Assembly: GCF_900099995.1 (NCBI RefSeq)
Contig: NZ_FNCZ01000004.1
Location: 186,001 to 250,000, forward strand
Direction of reading: 5' to 3'
Origin: Winogradskyella thalassocola
Lineage (GTDB): Bacteria > Bacteroidota > Bacteroidia > Flavobacteriales > Flavobacteriaceae
Length of the DNA: 64,000 nucleotides
Shown: positions 12,223 to 21,484 of the stretch, one piece after another
Numbering within the stretch: position 1 is the first letter of the stretch
Layout: every line of letters starts with the position of its first letter
Program-made: the position numbers and the translations under genes
Notes under the pieces: model-generated
The model's input: only the letters and a program-made list of their open reading frames with translations
What the model was told of the DNA's origin: nothing
The model's database searches: none

Positions 12223-12370
12223 CTTTTGAAGGCTCTAAAAATTTAAGTTTTGTAATTTTTATAAGCCCGAGATAAAATCGTAATATTGTAAACACAACCT
12301 TAGAATGAGCTCTATACGTTATTTTCGAAGAATGACGTTGAGCTTTGAAAGGACTTCCTAATAAATAAAC

Positions 12371-12383
12371 CTCGATTATCGAG
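12371..12383. promoter_or_regulatory. 13-base palindrome just before the response-regulator start
   Basis: CTCGAT-T-ATCGAG ends two bases before the ATG at 12386. As RNA it could fold over the ribosome-binding region; as DNA it could be an operator. Function is a guess. Confidence 0.35.
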
Positions 12384-12385
12384 TG

Positions 12386-13738
12386 ATGGTATTAAAAAAC
12401 GCTACAATATTAGTTATAGACGATGATGTTGATGTATTAACAGCATTACGCCTGCTTTTAAAACCACTGGTTAAGGAAGTGGTTACCGAAAAAAATCCGA
12501 GTAATATTGCGTCTCAAATTGAGCGTACCTCCTACGACATTATCATTTTAGATATGAACTTTAATGGTTTGGTCAATACAGGTAACGAAGGTATTTTTTG
12601 GTTGAATAAAATTAGAAAGCAAAAACCTGAAACCTCAGTTATTTTAATGACCGCATATGCTGATATTGATTTAGCGATAAGAGGATTAAAAGAAGGAGCT
12701 TCTGACTTTTTGATGAAACCTTGGAAGAATGAAAAAATCGTAGAAACGATTACAACGATCCTAAGTCAAAAGAAATCCCAAAACACTCAGAAGAAACAAT
12801 TTAATAGCAATACCGTTGCAATCATTGGCGACAGTGATGTTATGACGGATGTCTTTACCAAACTTAAAAAAGTGGCACCAACAGATGCCAACGTTTTAAT
12901 CCTTGGTGAAAACGGCACAGGTAAAGATTTAATTGCTCGTGCACTTCATGATAACTCCAATAGAAAAAACCAACCGTTTGTAAAGGTTGATGTTGGTGCT
13001 TTAACCGAATCATTATTTGAAAGTGAATTATTCGGGTATAAAAAAGGCGCGTTTACAGACGCTAGAGAAGATAGAAAAGGCCGTTTTGAAGCTGCCCATG
13101 GTGGTACATTATTTTTAGATGAAATTGGCAATATTAGTTTAGCCCAACAAGCAAGATTGCTCACCGTTTTACAGAATAGACATGTGACGCCTTTAGGTTC
13201 TAATACTTCAATTCCTATTGACATTCGCTTAGTTTGTGCGACGAATATTGACCCACAAATTTTAGCGGACGAAAAGAAATTTCGAAAAGATTTAATTTAC
13301 AGAATAAATACGGTGGATATTATTGCGCCACCACTTAGAGATCGTGGCACAGATATTACCGAATTAGCACATCATTTTGTCACCTTATATGCCGAAAAAT
13401 ATAATAAAAGTCCGTTTTCATTTGATTCTGGATTTATTTCAAAATTAAAAAATCACGATTTCCCAGGTAATGTTAGAGAATTACAATACGTTTTAGAACG
13501 TGCTGTGATAATGACGGATGGTTCCGTTTTAAAACCTGAAGACTTAGTGTTTTCATCTATAGAACGTCCGTCCTCAGCGACAAGTATTACCACGAAAAGT
13601 TTAAACTTAGACGATTTAGAAAAAAACGCGATTTTAAATGTCCTTGAAAAAAATAAGGGCAACGTGTCAAAATCGGCTAAAGAACTGGGCATTACAAGAG
13701 CTGCTTTATACAGAAGATTAGAAAAGTATGAACTATAG
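12386..13738 (+). CDS. NtrC-family response regulator (receiver-AAA+-Fis HTH)
   Basis: A 450-residue sigma-54 activator. The receiver domain has the phospho-acceptor Asp56 (IIILDMNF), Thr in MTAYAD and Lys in MKPW. The AAA+ domain has Walker A GENGTGKD (174-181), the L1 loop GAFTDA (221-226) and Walker B FLDE (243-246). A Fis-type helix-turn-helix lies at the end (NVSKSAKELGITRAALYRRL). GAFTDA differs from the consensus GAFTGA at the fifth position. I start at ATG 12386; the frame also opens with GTG three bases earlier. It overlaps the kinase gene by 11 bases and is divergent from the ABC operon, so it most likely controls the two UAS-bearing promoters. Confidence 0.95.
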   Translation: MVLKNATILVIDDDVDVLTALRLLLKPLVKEVVTEKNPSNIASQIERTSYDIIILDMNFNGLVNTGNEGIFWLNKIRKQKPETSVILMTAYADIDLAIRGLKEGASDFLMKPWKNEKIVETITTILSQKKSQNTQKKQFNSNTVAIIGDSDVMTDVFTKLKKVAPTDANVLILGENGTGKDLIARALHDNSNRKNQPFVKVDVGALTESLFESELFGYKKGAFTDAREDRKGRFEAAHGGTLFLDEIGNISLAQQARLLTVLQNRHVTPLGSNTSIPIDIRLVCATNIDPQILADEKKFRKDLIYRINTVDIIAPPLRDRGTDITELAHHFVTLYAEKYNKSPFSFDSGFISKLKNHDFPGNVRELQYVLERAVIMTDGSVLKPEDLVFSSIERPSSATSITTKSLNLDDLEKNAILNVLEKNKGNVSKSAKELGITRAALYRRLEKYEL

Positions 13739-15071
13739 AAGTTACATCTTTTGGCTCTTTTTTAGAATTCTACTTTTAGTAAGTATCATACTTGCATTAG
13801 CCTATACCATATACAAGGAACAGACGGCTTACATCGTAGTAATTAGCATTGCACTACTTTATTTATGTATTAATACCTACACGTTTGTAAAACGAAGGTT
13901 TGTGGTGATGGATGATTTTTTTGAAGCGGTTAAGTATCGTGACTTTTCGAGATGGTTTCCAGAAGACAGAGGTCCAAAAGATATCCGTTTTTTATACACA
14001 GGCTTTAATGAAATTAATAAAACTATAAAAGAAATCAACTCTCAAAACGAAGCGCAATACGTTTACCTTCAAAAAATTTTAGAGATGGTAGACATTGGGA
14101 TTATTGCGTATAATCTGGAATCTGGTGACGTGCTTTGGAGTAATGATTCTTTTGGCGAAACCTTAGACATGCCGTCGTTTAAAAATATTCGATTTGTAGA
14201 AAATAGAAAACCAGAATTATTTAATACCATTTTTGAAACTTACCATAGAGAGCCGAATTCCATTGCGATAGCGCTTCAAAATGAAAGTATTAAAATATTA
14301 ATTTCTGATACTGTATTTCAGGTTAAAGAGGATGCTTTCAAATTAATTGTAATTCAGAATATCGATGATACCTTAAATAAAAATGAATCAGAATCTTGGA
14401 AGAAGCTTTTAAGCGTGATGACACACGAAATCATGAATTCTATTGCTCCGATTTCATCCTTAGCAGACACACTTCAAAAAAACTTACAATTAGCCATAGA
14501 ACAACCTGAAGAAACACGCCTTGAGTTAGACGATTTAAACGCTGGAGTTAAAACCATTAAAAACCGTAGTGAAGGCCTTTTAAAATTTGCGAAGACCTAT
14601 AGAAGTTTGAGTAAAGTGACACACCTCAACCTACAACGTGTTAAAATTGAAGACTTATTTAATAATCTTCAGTTGTTAATGGAACCTTCAATAAAGGCGA
14701 AAAATATAAGTATAGCATTTAATGTTACGTCTCCTAAACTAGAGTTGGATATTGACACCCATCTTATAGAACAAGTCTTAATTAACCTTATTTTAAATGC
14801 TGTTGATGCTTGTAAAGATGGAGCCCATCCACAAATTAAAGTCCTTGCTTCTCAAAACCCAAATAGAGATATTGTGATTAAAGTTTTAGACAATGGTTCC
14901 GGAATTCCTAAAGACATTTTAGAAAATATCTTTGTACCGTTCTTTACTAGTAAAACCACAGGAAGCGGTATTGGATTAAGCCTTTGTAAGCAAATTATGT
15001 TGCTTCATAAAGGTAGAATTATTGTTAAAAGTGTAGAAGGAGAAGGTTCTGTTTTTAGTTTGATTTTTTAA
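13728..15071 (+). CDS. Membrane sensor histidine kinase, partner of the NtrC-type regulator
   Basis: A 447-residue kinase with two N-terminal helices (about 8-25 and 33-52) and only a very short loop between them, so sensing is probably membrane-internal or cytoplasmic. A PAS-like region (about 115-215, [18 protein letters not shown]) precedes the phosphoacceptor box [12 protein letters not shown] (about 230) and a HATPase domain with N-box [11 protein letters not shown]1 DNGSGIP and G2 GSGIGLSLC. The ATG lies inside the end of the regulator gene (11-base overlap), indicating translational coupling. The stop overlaps the convergent dsbD gene by four bases. NtrB/AtoS-like kinases with this ABC array are common in Bacteroidota. 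Confidence 0.94.
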   Translation: MNYRSYIFWLFFRILLLVSIILALAYTIYKEQTAYIVVISIALLYLCINTYTFVKRRFVVMDDFFEAVKYRDFSRWFPEDRGPKDIRFLYTGFNEINKTIKEINSQNEAQYVYLQKILEMVDIGIIAYNLESGDVLWSNDSFGETLDMPSFKNIRFVENRKPELFNTIFETYHREPNSIAIALQNESIKILISDTVFQVKEDAFKLIVIQNIDDTLNKNESESWKKLLSVMTHEIMNSIAPISSLADTLQKNLQLAIEQPEETRLELDDLNAGVKTIKNRSEGLLKFAKTYRSLSKVTHLNLQRVKIEDLFNNLQLLMEPSIKAKNISIAFNVTSPKLELDIDTHLIEQVLINLILNAVDACKDGAHPQIKVLASQNPNRDIVIKVLDNGSGIPKDILENIFVPFFTSKTTGSGIGLSLCKQIMLLHKGRIIVKSVEGEGSVFSLIF

Positions 15072-17464
15072 TCTTTAAAATTTCCAATCCCTTCTTTTAA
15101 CCATGCCTCGTATTCCTCAATATCTGGAGTATAAGCAACAGGCTCATTAAGATTTTCTTCATTATGATTCATCAATACATAATACGGTTGTGTATTGGTT
15201 TTGTACCTGATGGTTTGCATTTCGCTCCACTTCTGACCTTTGTTTCTTAGTTTTTTTCCTGGTCTTAATTTAGAATCTGGCGCTTCACCTTCAGGAAAAT
15301 CGATTTGCTCATCAACATATAAAGAAATAAGCACAATGTCATTTTTAAGTTTAGATAACACTTGTGGATCTACCCAAACATTTTGTTCCATCTTACGGCA
15401 ATTCACACAAGCCCAACCCGTAAAATCTAACATCACAGGTTTCCCTACTTTTTTGGCATAAGCCAAACCAGTTTCATAATCATTAAAAGCCAAAATATCA
15501 TGTGGTGCTAATAAATGTGCTCCTTCAGGAATATCTGTTATACTTGCGCCACCACCTTTTGAATTTCCAACTCCATAAGGAGATTCAGAATAATCTAATG
15601 GAGGAGGAAAGGCGCTAATAATTTTTAAAGGCGCTCCCCAAAGTCCAGGAATCATGTAAATCGTAAACGTTAGCGTTAGTAAGCCAAATAATAATCGTCC
15701 TACGGAAATATGTTTTAGTGGCGAATCGTGTGGCAATTGAATTTTCCCAAAAAGGTATAAGGATAATGTTCCAAAAATAGCAATCCATATAGCTATGAAT
15801 ACTTCACGTTCTAAGAAGTGTAATTGCAATACTAAATCGGCTTGCGATAAGAATTTAAACGCTAAAGCTAATTCTAAGAACCCTAAAACGACCTTTACAG
15901 TATTTAACCAGCCTCCTGATTTTGGTAAAGAATTTAACCAACCCGGAAAAGCAGCGAATAATGCAAATGGTAATGCGATTGCAGATGAAAATCCTAACAT
16001 TCCTATTACCGGTGCGATTCCTCCTTTGGAAGCTGCTTCGACCAAAATAGTTCCTACTATTGGACCTGTGCAAGAAAACGAGACAATTGCTAAGGCCAAA
16101 GCCATAAAAAAGATACCAACTAGTCCACCTCTATCAGCTTGCTTATCGGCTTTATTTGCCCAAGAATTCGGTAATACAATTTCAAAAGCACCTAAAAATG
16201 AAATGGCAAAAACCACTAATAATATAAAGAAAATAAGGTTAAACCAAACGTTTGTGGCTAATGCATTTAAGGCATCAGCACCAAAAATGGCTGTTATAAT
16301 TGTACCTAATAAGACATAGATTACAATAATAGATAATCCATAAATAATAGCATTACGAATGCCTTTGGCTTTAGATTGACTTTGTTTTATAAAGAAACTC
16401 ACCGTCATTGGTATCATTGGAAACACGCATGGTGTTAATAACGCGACAAATCCTGAAAAGAAAGCAATTATAAAAATAGACCACAAACCTTTGCTCGACT
16501 CGTCGTCAGTTGACTCAGAAATCTCAGTGACATCTGAGGAAGCCACAACAGTCTTAGTTAAATCATATTCTAAATCGACATAAGTTGGAGCTGTACATTG
16601 TGTGTCATCGCAAGACATAAAACCAACCTCTGAAACGACTTTAGAAATTGTTGCGTCTGAAACTTTAATTTTTTGTCTGAATTCAGCCTTATTTTTAAAG
16701 TATTTAATCTTCATATCGAAGACCTTGTCTATACTTTCTTCACCCTTTTCTTCGTTGGTAGAACCGACTAACTCAACACCGTCTTTTAATGTATAGTCAA
16801 AACTTGTTGGAATTGGGCCGCCTTCTTCAATATTTTGAGCATATAACTTCCAACCCTCATCTATCGTTGCGGTAGACACTAAAATTAATTCGTTATCATT
16901 TAGTTTTTCAACAGAAGTACTCCATTTTACTGGCTCAAGAATTTTTGTGGTATCACCTGTTAAATTTAACGCCATTCCTGCAGAAACCTCTTTAACGTCT
17001 TCAGTATCCTTCAAGTTAAACTTAAGATCTATATAAGTTGGTGGTAAACATTTTTCGTCATCACAGACCATAAATTCCACTTCACCTTCAACTAGAGATA
17101 ATTCATTATTTAAAACTTTAATACGTTGTGTAAACTCCGCTTTGTTTTCAAAAAATTTAATCCGCATTTGAAAAACAGGATCATCTACAGTATGACCTTT
17201 ATCCTCAGAAGTTGCACCGACTAACTCAAAATTCTCGCTTTCTGTAAACGTAAAACCAGTAGGAATTGGTCCATTATCTGGTACATTTTGAGAATATAAA
17301 TGCCATCCGGAATCAATAGTTGCAATTGAAATAAGGTTGTATTCTATATCGGAAATCTTTTCGACTTTTGTTTCCCATTTTACGGGATCGAAAACTTGAG
17401 AAAATAAATTGAATGAAAACGAAAATGCCAAAAGGCAAAGTAGAAGTACTTTTTTAAAGTTCAT
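15068..17464 (-). CDS. dsbD: Thiol:disulfide interchange protein DsbD, duplicated N-terminal domain
   Basis: A 798-residue protein that passes reducing power from cytoplasmic thioredoxin to the periplasm. After a signal peptide ([12 protein letters not shown]) come two tandem DsbD-alpha-like domains (about 25-155 and 180-310), each with a Cys pair (CDDEKC and CDDTQC). Next are about eight membrane helices with redox Cys motifs TPCVFPMIP and SCTGPIVG, and a C-terminal thioredoxin-like domain with [11 protein letters not shown]. Start: the open frame begins with TTG at 17485, but that codon lies in the promoter -7 box (17483-17490). ATG 17464 gives a clean signal peptide, and ATG 17473 is also possible. 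Confidence 0.95.
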   Translation of the reverse strand: MNFKKVLLLCLLAFSFSFNLFSQVFDPVKWETKVEKISDIEYNLISIATIDSGWHLYSQNVPDNGPIPTGFTFTESENFELVGATSEDKGHTVDDPVFQMRIKFFENKAEFTQRIKVLNNELSLVEGEVEFMVCDDEKCLPPTYIDLKFNLKDTEDVKEVSAGMALNLTGDTTKILEPVKWSTSVEKLNDNELILVSTATIDEGWKLYAQNIEEGGPIPTSFDYTLKDGVELVGSTNEEKGEESIDKVFDMKIKYFKNKAEFRQKIKVSDATISKVVSEVGFMSCDDTQCTAPTYVDLEYDLTKTVVASSDVTEISESTDDESSKGLWSIFIIAFFSGFVALLTPCVFPMIPMTVSFFIKQSQSKAKGIRNAIIYGLSIIVIYVLLGTIITAIFGADALNALATNVWFNLIFFILLVVFAISFLGAFEIVLPNSWANKADKQADRGGLVGIFFMALALAIVSFSCTGPIVGTILVEAASKGGIAPVIGMLGFSSAIALPFALFAAFPGWLNSLPKSGGWLNTVKVVLGFLELALAFKFLSQADLVLQLHFLEREVFIAIWIAIFGTLSLYLFGKIQLPHDSPLKHISVGRLLFGLLTLTFTIYMIPGLWGAPLKIISAFPPPLDYSESPYGVGNSKGGGASITDIPEGAHLLAPHDILAFNDYETGLAYAKKVGKPVMLDFTGWACVNCRKMEQNVWVDPQVLSKLKNDIVLISLYVDEQIDFPEGEAPDSKLRPGKKLRNKGQKWSEMQTIRYKTNTQPYYVLMNHNEENLNEPVAYTPDIEEYEAWLKEGIGNFKD

Positions 17465-17482
17465 AAACGACATGTTAATTTG

Positions 17483-17490
17483 CAAATGTA
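17483..17490 (-). promoter_or_regulatory. Bacteroidota -7 promoter box of dsbD
   Basis: TACATTTG on the minus strand fits TAnnTTTG. Transcription would start near 17476, just before the dsbD start codon, which implies a very short leader. Confidence 0.55.
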
Positions 17491-17568
17491 ACAGAAGTCT
17501 TTCTGTTCTCTGTTTACAGTCGTCTAATTTATAAAAATCTTAAGAATTCGAGAAGAGAATTAGGAGTA

Positions 17569-17595
17569 TAAAAAAACCGAACATTAAGTTCGGTT
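17569..17595 (-). terminator. Rho-independent terminator after the rhodanese genes
   Basis: On the minus strand AACCGAAC and GTTCGGTT pair around a five-base loop and are followed by a T-run. It lies directly after the stop codon at 17602. Confidence 0.85.
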
Positions 17596-17601
17596 AGGTT
17601 G

Positions 17602-18015
17602 TTAAGATTTTTCTTCAATTTTTATGACATCTGAAAATTTCCATTTAGAAATTCCACCTTCAAGATCGTATATCTTTTTAAATCCTGCATCTTTCATCTT
17701 TTTAGCACATTTAGCACTTCGACCTCCAGATTTACAGTACAATATTACAGGTTTATCTTTATTCAATTTTGTGATATCATCATCAAAAGTAGGTGACATA
17801 AAATCTATATTTTGAGCATTAGCAATGTAACCACTTGCATATTCTTTGGGTGTTCTTACATCAATTAATTGCACATCTTCTAACTCTAAAATAGACTTCA
17901 TTTCTTCAGCAGACACGAGTTGTATTTCAGAATTATCTAAAGATTTATTTAAACAGCTTGTATTAAAGCCAACTGTAACTAAAAAACAACATATTGCAAC
18001 TATTCTTCTCATCAT
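17602..18015 (-). CDS. Rhodanese-domain lipoprotein
   Basis: A 137-residue protein with an N-terminal signal ending in a lipobox-like stretch (VGFNTSC, Cys near 21), then one rhodanese domain. The active-site loop CKSGGRS carries the catalytic cysteine, preceded by VILY. The family transfers sulfane sulfur or acts as a thiol/thiosulfate redox domain; here it would be anchored on the periplasmic side. It follows a second, cytoplasmic rhodanese gene by 12 bases in the same operon and sits beside dsbD, suggesting periplasmic thiol or sulfur handling. The substrate is not known. Confidence 0.88.
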   Translation of the reverse strand: MMRRIVAICCFLVTVGFNTSCLNKSLDNSEIQLVSAEEMKSILELEDVQLIDVRTPKEYASGYIANAQNIDFMSPTFDDDITKLNKDKPVILYCKSGGRSAKCAKKMKDAGFKKIYDLEGGISKWKFSDVIKIEEKS

Positions 18016-18027
18016 TTAAGTATTAAA

Positions 18028-18345
18028 TTATTCATTATAGGCAACATCACCTTGCCATTCATTGAACCCACCTAATAGATTATAAGCATTTTCAATATCT
18101 AATTGATTCATAATAGCGCACGCTTGTCCGCTTCTATTACCAGATCTACAGTATACGTAAAAGTTTTTTGATTTATCCAATTCTTCAACTTCGTAGATAA
18201 AACCTTGTCCCTTAAAAATATCTATATGAATTGCGTTAGGAATTATTCCTTCTGCAACTTCATCTTGTGTTCTAACGTCTAAAACAATTGCATTCTCGTC
18301 TGCTTCGAGTTGTTTTGTCCATTCTTCTTGTGATAAATCAGCCAT
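18028..18345 (-). CDS. Cytoplasmic single-domain rhodanese
   Basis: A 105-residue GlpE-like protein consisting of one rhodanese domain. It has the N-terminal VLDVRTQDEVAEG motif (CH2A-like) and the active loop VYCRSGNRSG with the catalytic cysteine near residue 75. There is no signal peptide. It forms a two-gene operon with the lipoprotein rhodanese downstream. Such proteins move sulfur from thiosulfate or persulfides to thiol acceptors. Confidence 0.9.
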   Translation of the reverse strand: MADLSQEEWTKQLEADENAIVLDVRTQDEVAEGIIPNAIHIDIFKGQGFIYEVEELDKSKNFYVYCRSGNRSGQACAIMNQLDIENAYNLLGGFNEWQGDVAYNE

Positions 18346-18703
18346 TCTTTGTTCTTAATTTTTAGCAAAATTAACATTCCATTATGATATAGACGTAAAA
18401 AAATCAGAAGTGTTACATTTCAGATTCATTTTTTAACATATTCCTCCACTATCGTAGGAATCTACTGTAATTAAATTTAAAGAATATAGTCAATTACTAT
18501 TTATTCCTTCCCTTTTATATCATGATCTCTAATTCAGCCTAACATCATATTCTATATATAACTCTTCTATCGTTTTTTTAGTACATCAATTCTTTAAATG
18601 ACATAGCACTCTGAATAATTAAAATCTACACGTTCAAAATTTAACAAAATATTAATTTCTCATGTGAATAAAACACATACATTTGTATATACAATTGTTG
18701 TAT
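18346..18703. other. Divergent intergenic region with no gene seen
   Basis: About 340 very AT-rich bases separate the rhodanese operon from marR. I found no ORF with a good start and no RNA-like structure. Only the marR promoter and its palindrome at the right edge can be supported. Confidence 0.6.
18678..18695 (+). promoter_or_regulatory. -7 box overlapping a palindromic operator before marR
   Basis: TACATTTG (18678-18685, TAnnTTTG type) overlaps the perfect palindrome TTGTATATACAA (18684-18695); a second partial copy, TTGTATAT, follows at 18698-18705. A MarR dimer bound here would block its own promoter, so negative autoregulation is likely. Confidence 0.6.
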
Positions 18704-19162
18704 ATGAAAGAATTAAACGACATACTAAAAACAAAAGCTGATTTGCCGATACCAAGAGCGACAGTAATAAATATTTTTCACACCACAACATGGATAAAAG
18801 ATGATTTGTTATTAGAGCTAAAACCTTTCGATTTATCCTTAGAACAATTTAATGTCCTTAGGATTTTGAGAGGTCAAAATGGAAAAGCCATAAACTTACA
18901 AGACATACAAGAGCGTATGGTAAACAAAATGAGTAATACCACAAGATTAGTGGACAAGCTGATAAAGAAAAAATTTGTAAAACGTACAATCTGTAATACC
19001 AACAGAAGAAAAGTGGAGATCGTCATTACAGATTTAGGTTTAGAAACGTTGAAAACAGTGGACCCGATTATAGATCACACAGAAAAAAATATTACAAAAA
19101 ATTTGACTCAAGGCGAGTTAATAGAATTGAATACCCTTTTAATAAAACTTAAAAACAAATAA
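18704..19162 (+). CDS. MarR-family transcriptional regulator
   Basis: A 152-residue winged-helix protein: an N-terminal dimerisation helix, recognition region (QEIQERMVNKMSNTTRLVDKLIKKKF, about 72-97), wing (NRRKVEIVITDLG), and C-terminal dimer helices. The ATG at 18704 is preferred; the open frame starts with TTG at 18683, inside the promoter. The operator palindrome at 18684-18695 points to autorepression. It lies two bases before the YceI gene, with which it is surely co-transcribed. In related genomes MarR-YceI pairs are frequent, and YceI expression is the obvious target. Confidence 0.92.
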   Translation: MKELNDILKTKADLPIPRATVINIFHTTTWIKDDLLLELKPFDLSLEQFNVLRILRGQNGKAINLQDIQERMVNKMSNTTRLVDKLIKKKFVKRTICNTNRRKVEIVITDLGLETLKTVDPIIDHTEKNITKNLTQGELIELNTLLIKLKNK

Positions 19163-19164
19163 TT

Positions 19165-19734
19165 ATGAAAAACAGAAATTCAAAAATTGCCATGCTATTA
19201 GTTTTAGCATTATCATTTATGTCTTACACAACATTAAAAGACAAAACCGTAAAAGTTGAAGAGAGTTCAGTAATCTGGAAAGGTTATAAAGTCGGTGGAG
19301 AACATACTGGAACAATTAACTTAAAAAGTGGTACACTTTCATTTGATGGTAAAACCTTGACCGGAGGAAATTTCACTATAGATATGAAATCTATCAATTC
19401 AACCGATTTAGAAGGTGGGTACAAAGAAAAATTAGATAGTCACTTAAAGTCTGATGATTTCTTTGGTGTAGAAGAATTTCCTACAGCAACTTTAGATATT
19501 ACATCTGTAACAGGTAAAAATGGTAATTTTAATGTAAAAGCTAATATTACTATTAAAGGAAAAACAGAAGCTATTTCTTTTCCATTACTTATTAAAGATA
19601 ACACAGCAACTGCAAATTTAAAGATTGATAGAACGAAACATAACATTACCTACAAATCACCTTCTATCTTAGAAACTATAAAGGATAAAGCTATTTATGA
19701 CGAATTTGATTTAGATGTAACGCTTAAGTTTTAA
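19165..19734 (+). CDS. YceI-family periplasmic lipid-binding protein
   Basis: A 189-residue protein with a signal peptide (about 1-24) and a YceI beta-barrel. Family features are the N-terminal VKVEESSVIWKGYKVGGEHTG strand pair, the central SHLKSDDFFGVEEFPTATL block, and the C-terminal DEFDLDVTLKF strand. YceI proteins bind polyisoprenoids or similar amphiphiles in a long barrel; the physiological ligand here is unknown. It follows marR by two bases and is followed by a terminator at 19772-19815. Confidence 0.92.
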   Translation: MKNRNSKIAMLLVLALSFMSYTTLKDKTVKVEESSVIWKGYKVGGEHTGTINLKSGTLSFDGKTLTGGNFTIDMKSINSTDLEGGYKEKLDSHLKSDDFFGVEEFPTATLDITSVTGKNGNFNVKANITIKGKTEAISFPLLIKDNTATANLKIDRTKHNITYKSPSILETIKDKAIYDEFDLDVTLKF

Positions 19735-19771
19735 TCCCTCAATAAAAAAAAAGTAGTCACATTTATATTTT

Positions 19772-19815
19772 GATTCCTGTTTTCGTGAAATTTACGACGA
19801 CAGGAATCTTTTTTT
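19772..19815 (+). terminator. Rho-independent terminator of marR-yceI
   Basis: GATTCCTGT (19772-19780) pairs with ACAGGAATC (19800-19808); an inner TCGT/ACGA stem may extend it, and seven Ts follow. The stem wording resembles the REP-like palindromes in the trp operon. Confidence 0.8.
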
Positions 19816-19824
19816 CCTAAAGTG

Positions 19825-19855
19825 TTTGATATCCGAAATTTGATTTCTATCTTTG
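19825..19855 (+). promoter_or_regulatory. trp operon promoter, Bacteroidota type
   Basis: TTTG at 19825-19828 and TATCTTTG at 19848-19855 are separated by 19 bases and match the -33 TTTG / -7 TAnnTTTG consensus. The start site would fall near 19861, only a few bases before the leader-peptide ATG at 19864, so the leader mRNA is almost leaderless. Confidence 0.7.
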
Positions 19856-19863
19856 ATGCTCAG

Positions 19864-19920
19864 ATGAAAATAAATACAAATCATACTTGGTGGTGGAATT
19901 TCTCAAACTTACGTTCGTGA
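19864..19920 (+). CDS. trpL: trp operon leader peptide with three tandem Trp codons
   Basis: An 18-codon ORF, MKINTNHTWWWNFSNLRS, with TGG TGG TGG at 19888-19896 and TGA at 19918-19920. It lies between the trp promoter and a strong terminator that directly precedes trpE. The bases TCGTGAA (19915-19921), which span the stop codon, are complementary to TTCACGA (19966-19972), in the loop and 3' arm of that terminator. A ribosome stalled at the Trp codons would leave TCGTGAA free to pair and disrupt the terminator; a ribosome at the stop codon would cover it and permit termination. This is the classic logic of ribosome-mediated attenuation. Confidence 0.88.
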   Translation: MKINTNHTWWWNFSNLRS

Positions 19921-19950
19921 ACTAATCCTTGGTATGTAATACTTATATAA

Positions 19951-19984
19951 AAAAAAGGCTTGTCATTCACGACAAGCCTTTTTT
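19951..19984 (+). terminator. trp attenuator terminator
   Basis: AAGGCTTGTC (19955-19964) pairs with GACAAGCCTT (19971-19980) around the loop ATTCAC, with a T-run after it and an A-run before it. It ends 14 bases before the trpE ATG. The A/T flanks also make it usable in the opposite direction. Confidence 0.92.
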
Positions 19985-19997
19985 AATTTAACATAAA

Positions 19998-21398
19998 ATG
20001 AAAACATTTAGTTTAAACACACATTATAAAAAAATATTAGCAGACACTATTACGCCAGTTAGTATCTATCTTAAAATTAGAGACAAATTCCCGAATAGTA
20101 TTCTATTAGAGAGTAGTGATTACCATGCAAACGACAACAATTTTTCATATATCTGCTGCAATCCGATCGCTTCTATAAAAGTGGAAGGTGATACGATTTC
20201 GCAAACTTATCCTGATGGAAGTTCCAAGAGCAATTTAATTGAGACGGTTGGTGTCATTGAAGAGATTCATAAGTTTACCCAACGTTTTAAGGTGGACTCC
20301 AACGACGACTTTAAGTTTATCAATAATGGGATTTTTGGGTACACCGCTTATGATGCTGTAAAGTATTTTGAAGACATCGAAATTTCAAAAAAAGATAATT
20401 CTGTTTCTATTCCTGAAATATATTATGCTGTTTATCAAAATATCATCGCTATAGATCATCAGAAAAATGAAGCTTATATTTTTGCACATTGTTTTCATAG
20501 CGAAAATAACATTGACGACATTTTACAATTGATCCAAACGAGACAATATGCCTCTTACGATTTTAAACCCAAAGGAGACATTGAATCTAATCTTACAGAT
20601 GAGGAATATAAAGCAAATGTAGAACTAGCAAAAAAACATTGTGGCCGCGGAGATGTCTTTCAACTGGTACTGTCTAAACAATTTTCACAACAATTTAGTG
20701 GAGACGAGTTTAATGTTTACAGAGCCTTAAGAAGTATTAACCCATCCCCTTACCTATTCTATTTTGATTATGGGAATTTTAAAATATTTGGTAGCTCACC
20801 AGAAGCACAATTAGTAGTTAGTGATGGTAAAGCCGAAATTCATCCTATTGCTGGTACTTTTAAGCGAAGTGGAAACGACCTTAAAGACGCGCAATTAGCT
20901 GAAGAATTAATAAAAGACGACAAAGAAAACAGCGAGCATGTCATGTTAGTTGACTTGGCAAGAAACGACCTAAGTAGAAACGGAAGCAATGTTACTGTCG
21001 AAAATTATAGAGAAGTACAATTCTTCTCTCACGTCATTCATTTAGTAAGTAAAGTTACAGGTACAATTCACAAAAACACCGACACCATGCAAGTGGTTGC
21101 AGACACATTTCCTGCCGGAACGCTAAGTGGAGCACCAAAACACAAAGCCATGCAGTTGATTGAGAAGTATGAGAAAACAAGCAGAGGTTATTATGGTGGA
21201 GCTATCGGTTTTATGGATTTTAACGGCAATTTTAATCATGCCATCATGATTAGAACATTTTTAAGTCAGAATCATAAATTATTTTGGCAAGCAGGCGCAG
21301 GAATAGTTGCCAAATCTGAAGCCGAAAGTGAATTGCAAGAAGTTTATAATAAGCTTGGTGCTTTAACAAAAGCGATTGAACAGGCTGAGGAAATTTGA
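19998..21398 (+). CDS. trpE: Anthranilate synthase component I
   Basis: A 466-residue chorismate-utilising enzyme that makes anthranilate from chorismate with ammonia from TrpG. The N-terminal half holds the feedback motif LLESSD (about 34-39), where tryptophan binds in this family. The C-terminal catalytic domain has GDVFQLVLSKQF, SPEAQLV, IHPIAGTFKRSG, DLARNDLSR and FPAGTLSGAPK blocks. It is the first structural gene after the attenuator. The LLESS motif and the operon context favour TrpE over PabB. Confidence 0.96.
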   Translation: MKTFSLNTHYKKILADTITPVSIYLKIRDKFPNSILLESSDYHANDNNFSYICCNPIASIKVEGDTISQTYPDGSSKSNLIETVGVIEEIHKFTQRFKVDSNDDFKFINNGIFGYTAYDAVKYFEDIEISKKDNSVSIPEIYYAVYQNIIAIDHQKNEAYIFAHCFHSENNIDDILQLIQTRQYASYDFKPKGDIESNLTDEEYKANVELAKKHCGRGDVFQLVLSKQFSQQFSGDEFNVYRALRSINPSPYLFYFDYGNFKIFGSSPEAQLVVSDGKAEIHPIAGTFKRSGNDLKDAQLAEELIKDDKENSEHVMLVDLARNDLSRNGSNVTVENYREVQFFSHVIHLVSKVTGTIHKNTDTMQVVADTFPAGTLSGAPKHKAMQLIEKYEKTSRGYYGGAIGFMDFNGNFNHAIMIRTFLSQNHKLFWQAGAGIVAKSEAESELQEVYNKLGALTKAIEQAEEI

Positions 21399-21405
21399 GT
21401 TAGCT

Positions 21406-21431
21406 GTCATTCCTGCATAAGCAGGAATCTA
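21406..21431. repeat. REP-like palindrome between trpE and trpG
   Basis: GTCATTCCTGC and GCAGGAATCTA flank a four-base loop. The same unit recurs in inverted orientation at 24206-24232 and 25287-25313. A further small hairpin (TTCCGTttcACGGAA) lies just before the trpG start. Confidence 0.85.
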
Positions 21432-21484
21432 TTTAAAAAATTGAAGTATAATTAAAAAGATATTCCGTTTCACGGAACATTGCG

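Noticed and set aside
15795..16319. 174-codon ORF on the plus strand inside dsbD
   Set aside because: It is a frame shadow of the DsbD membrane helices, with biased composition (many Asn, Lys, Pro) and no recognisable domain.
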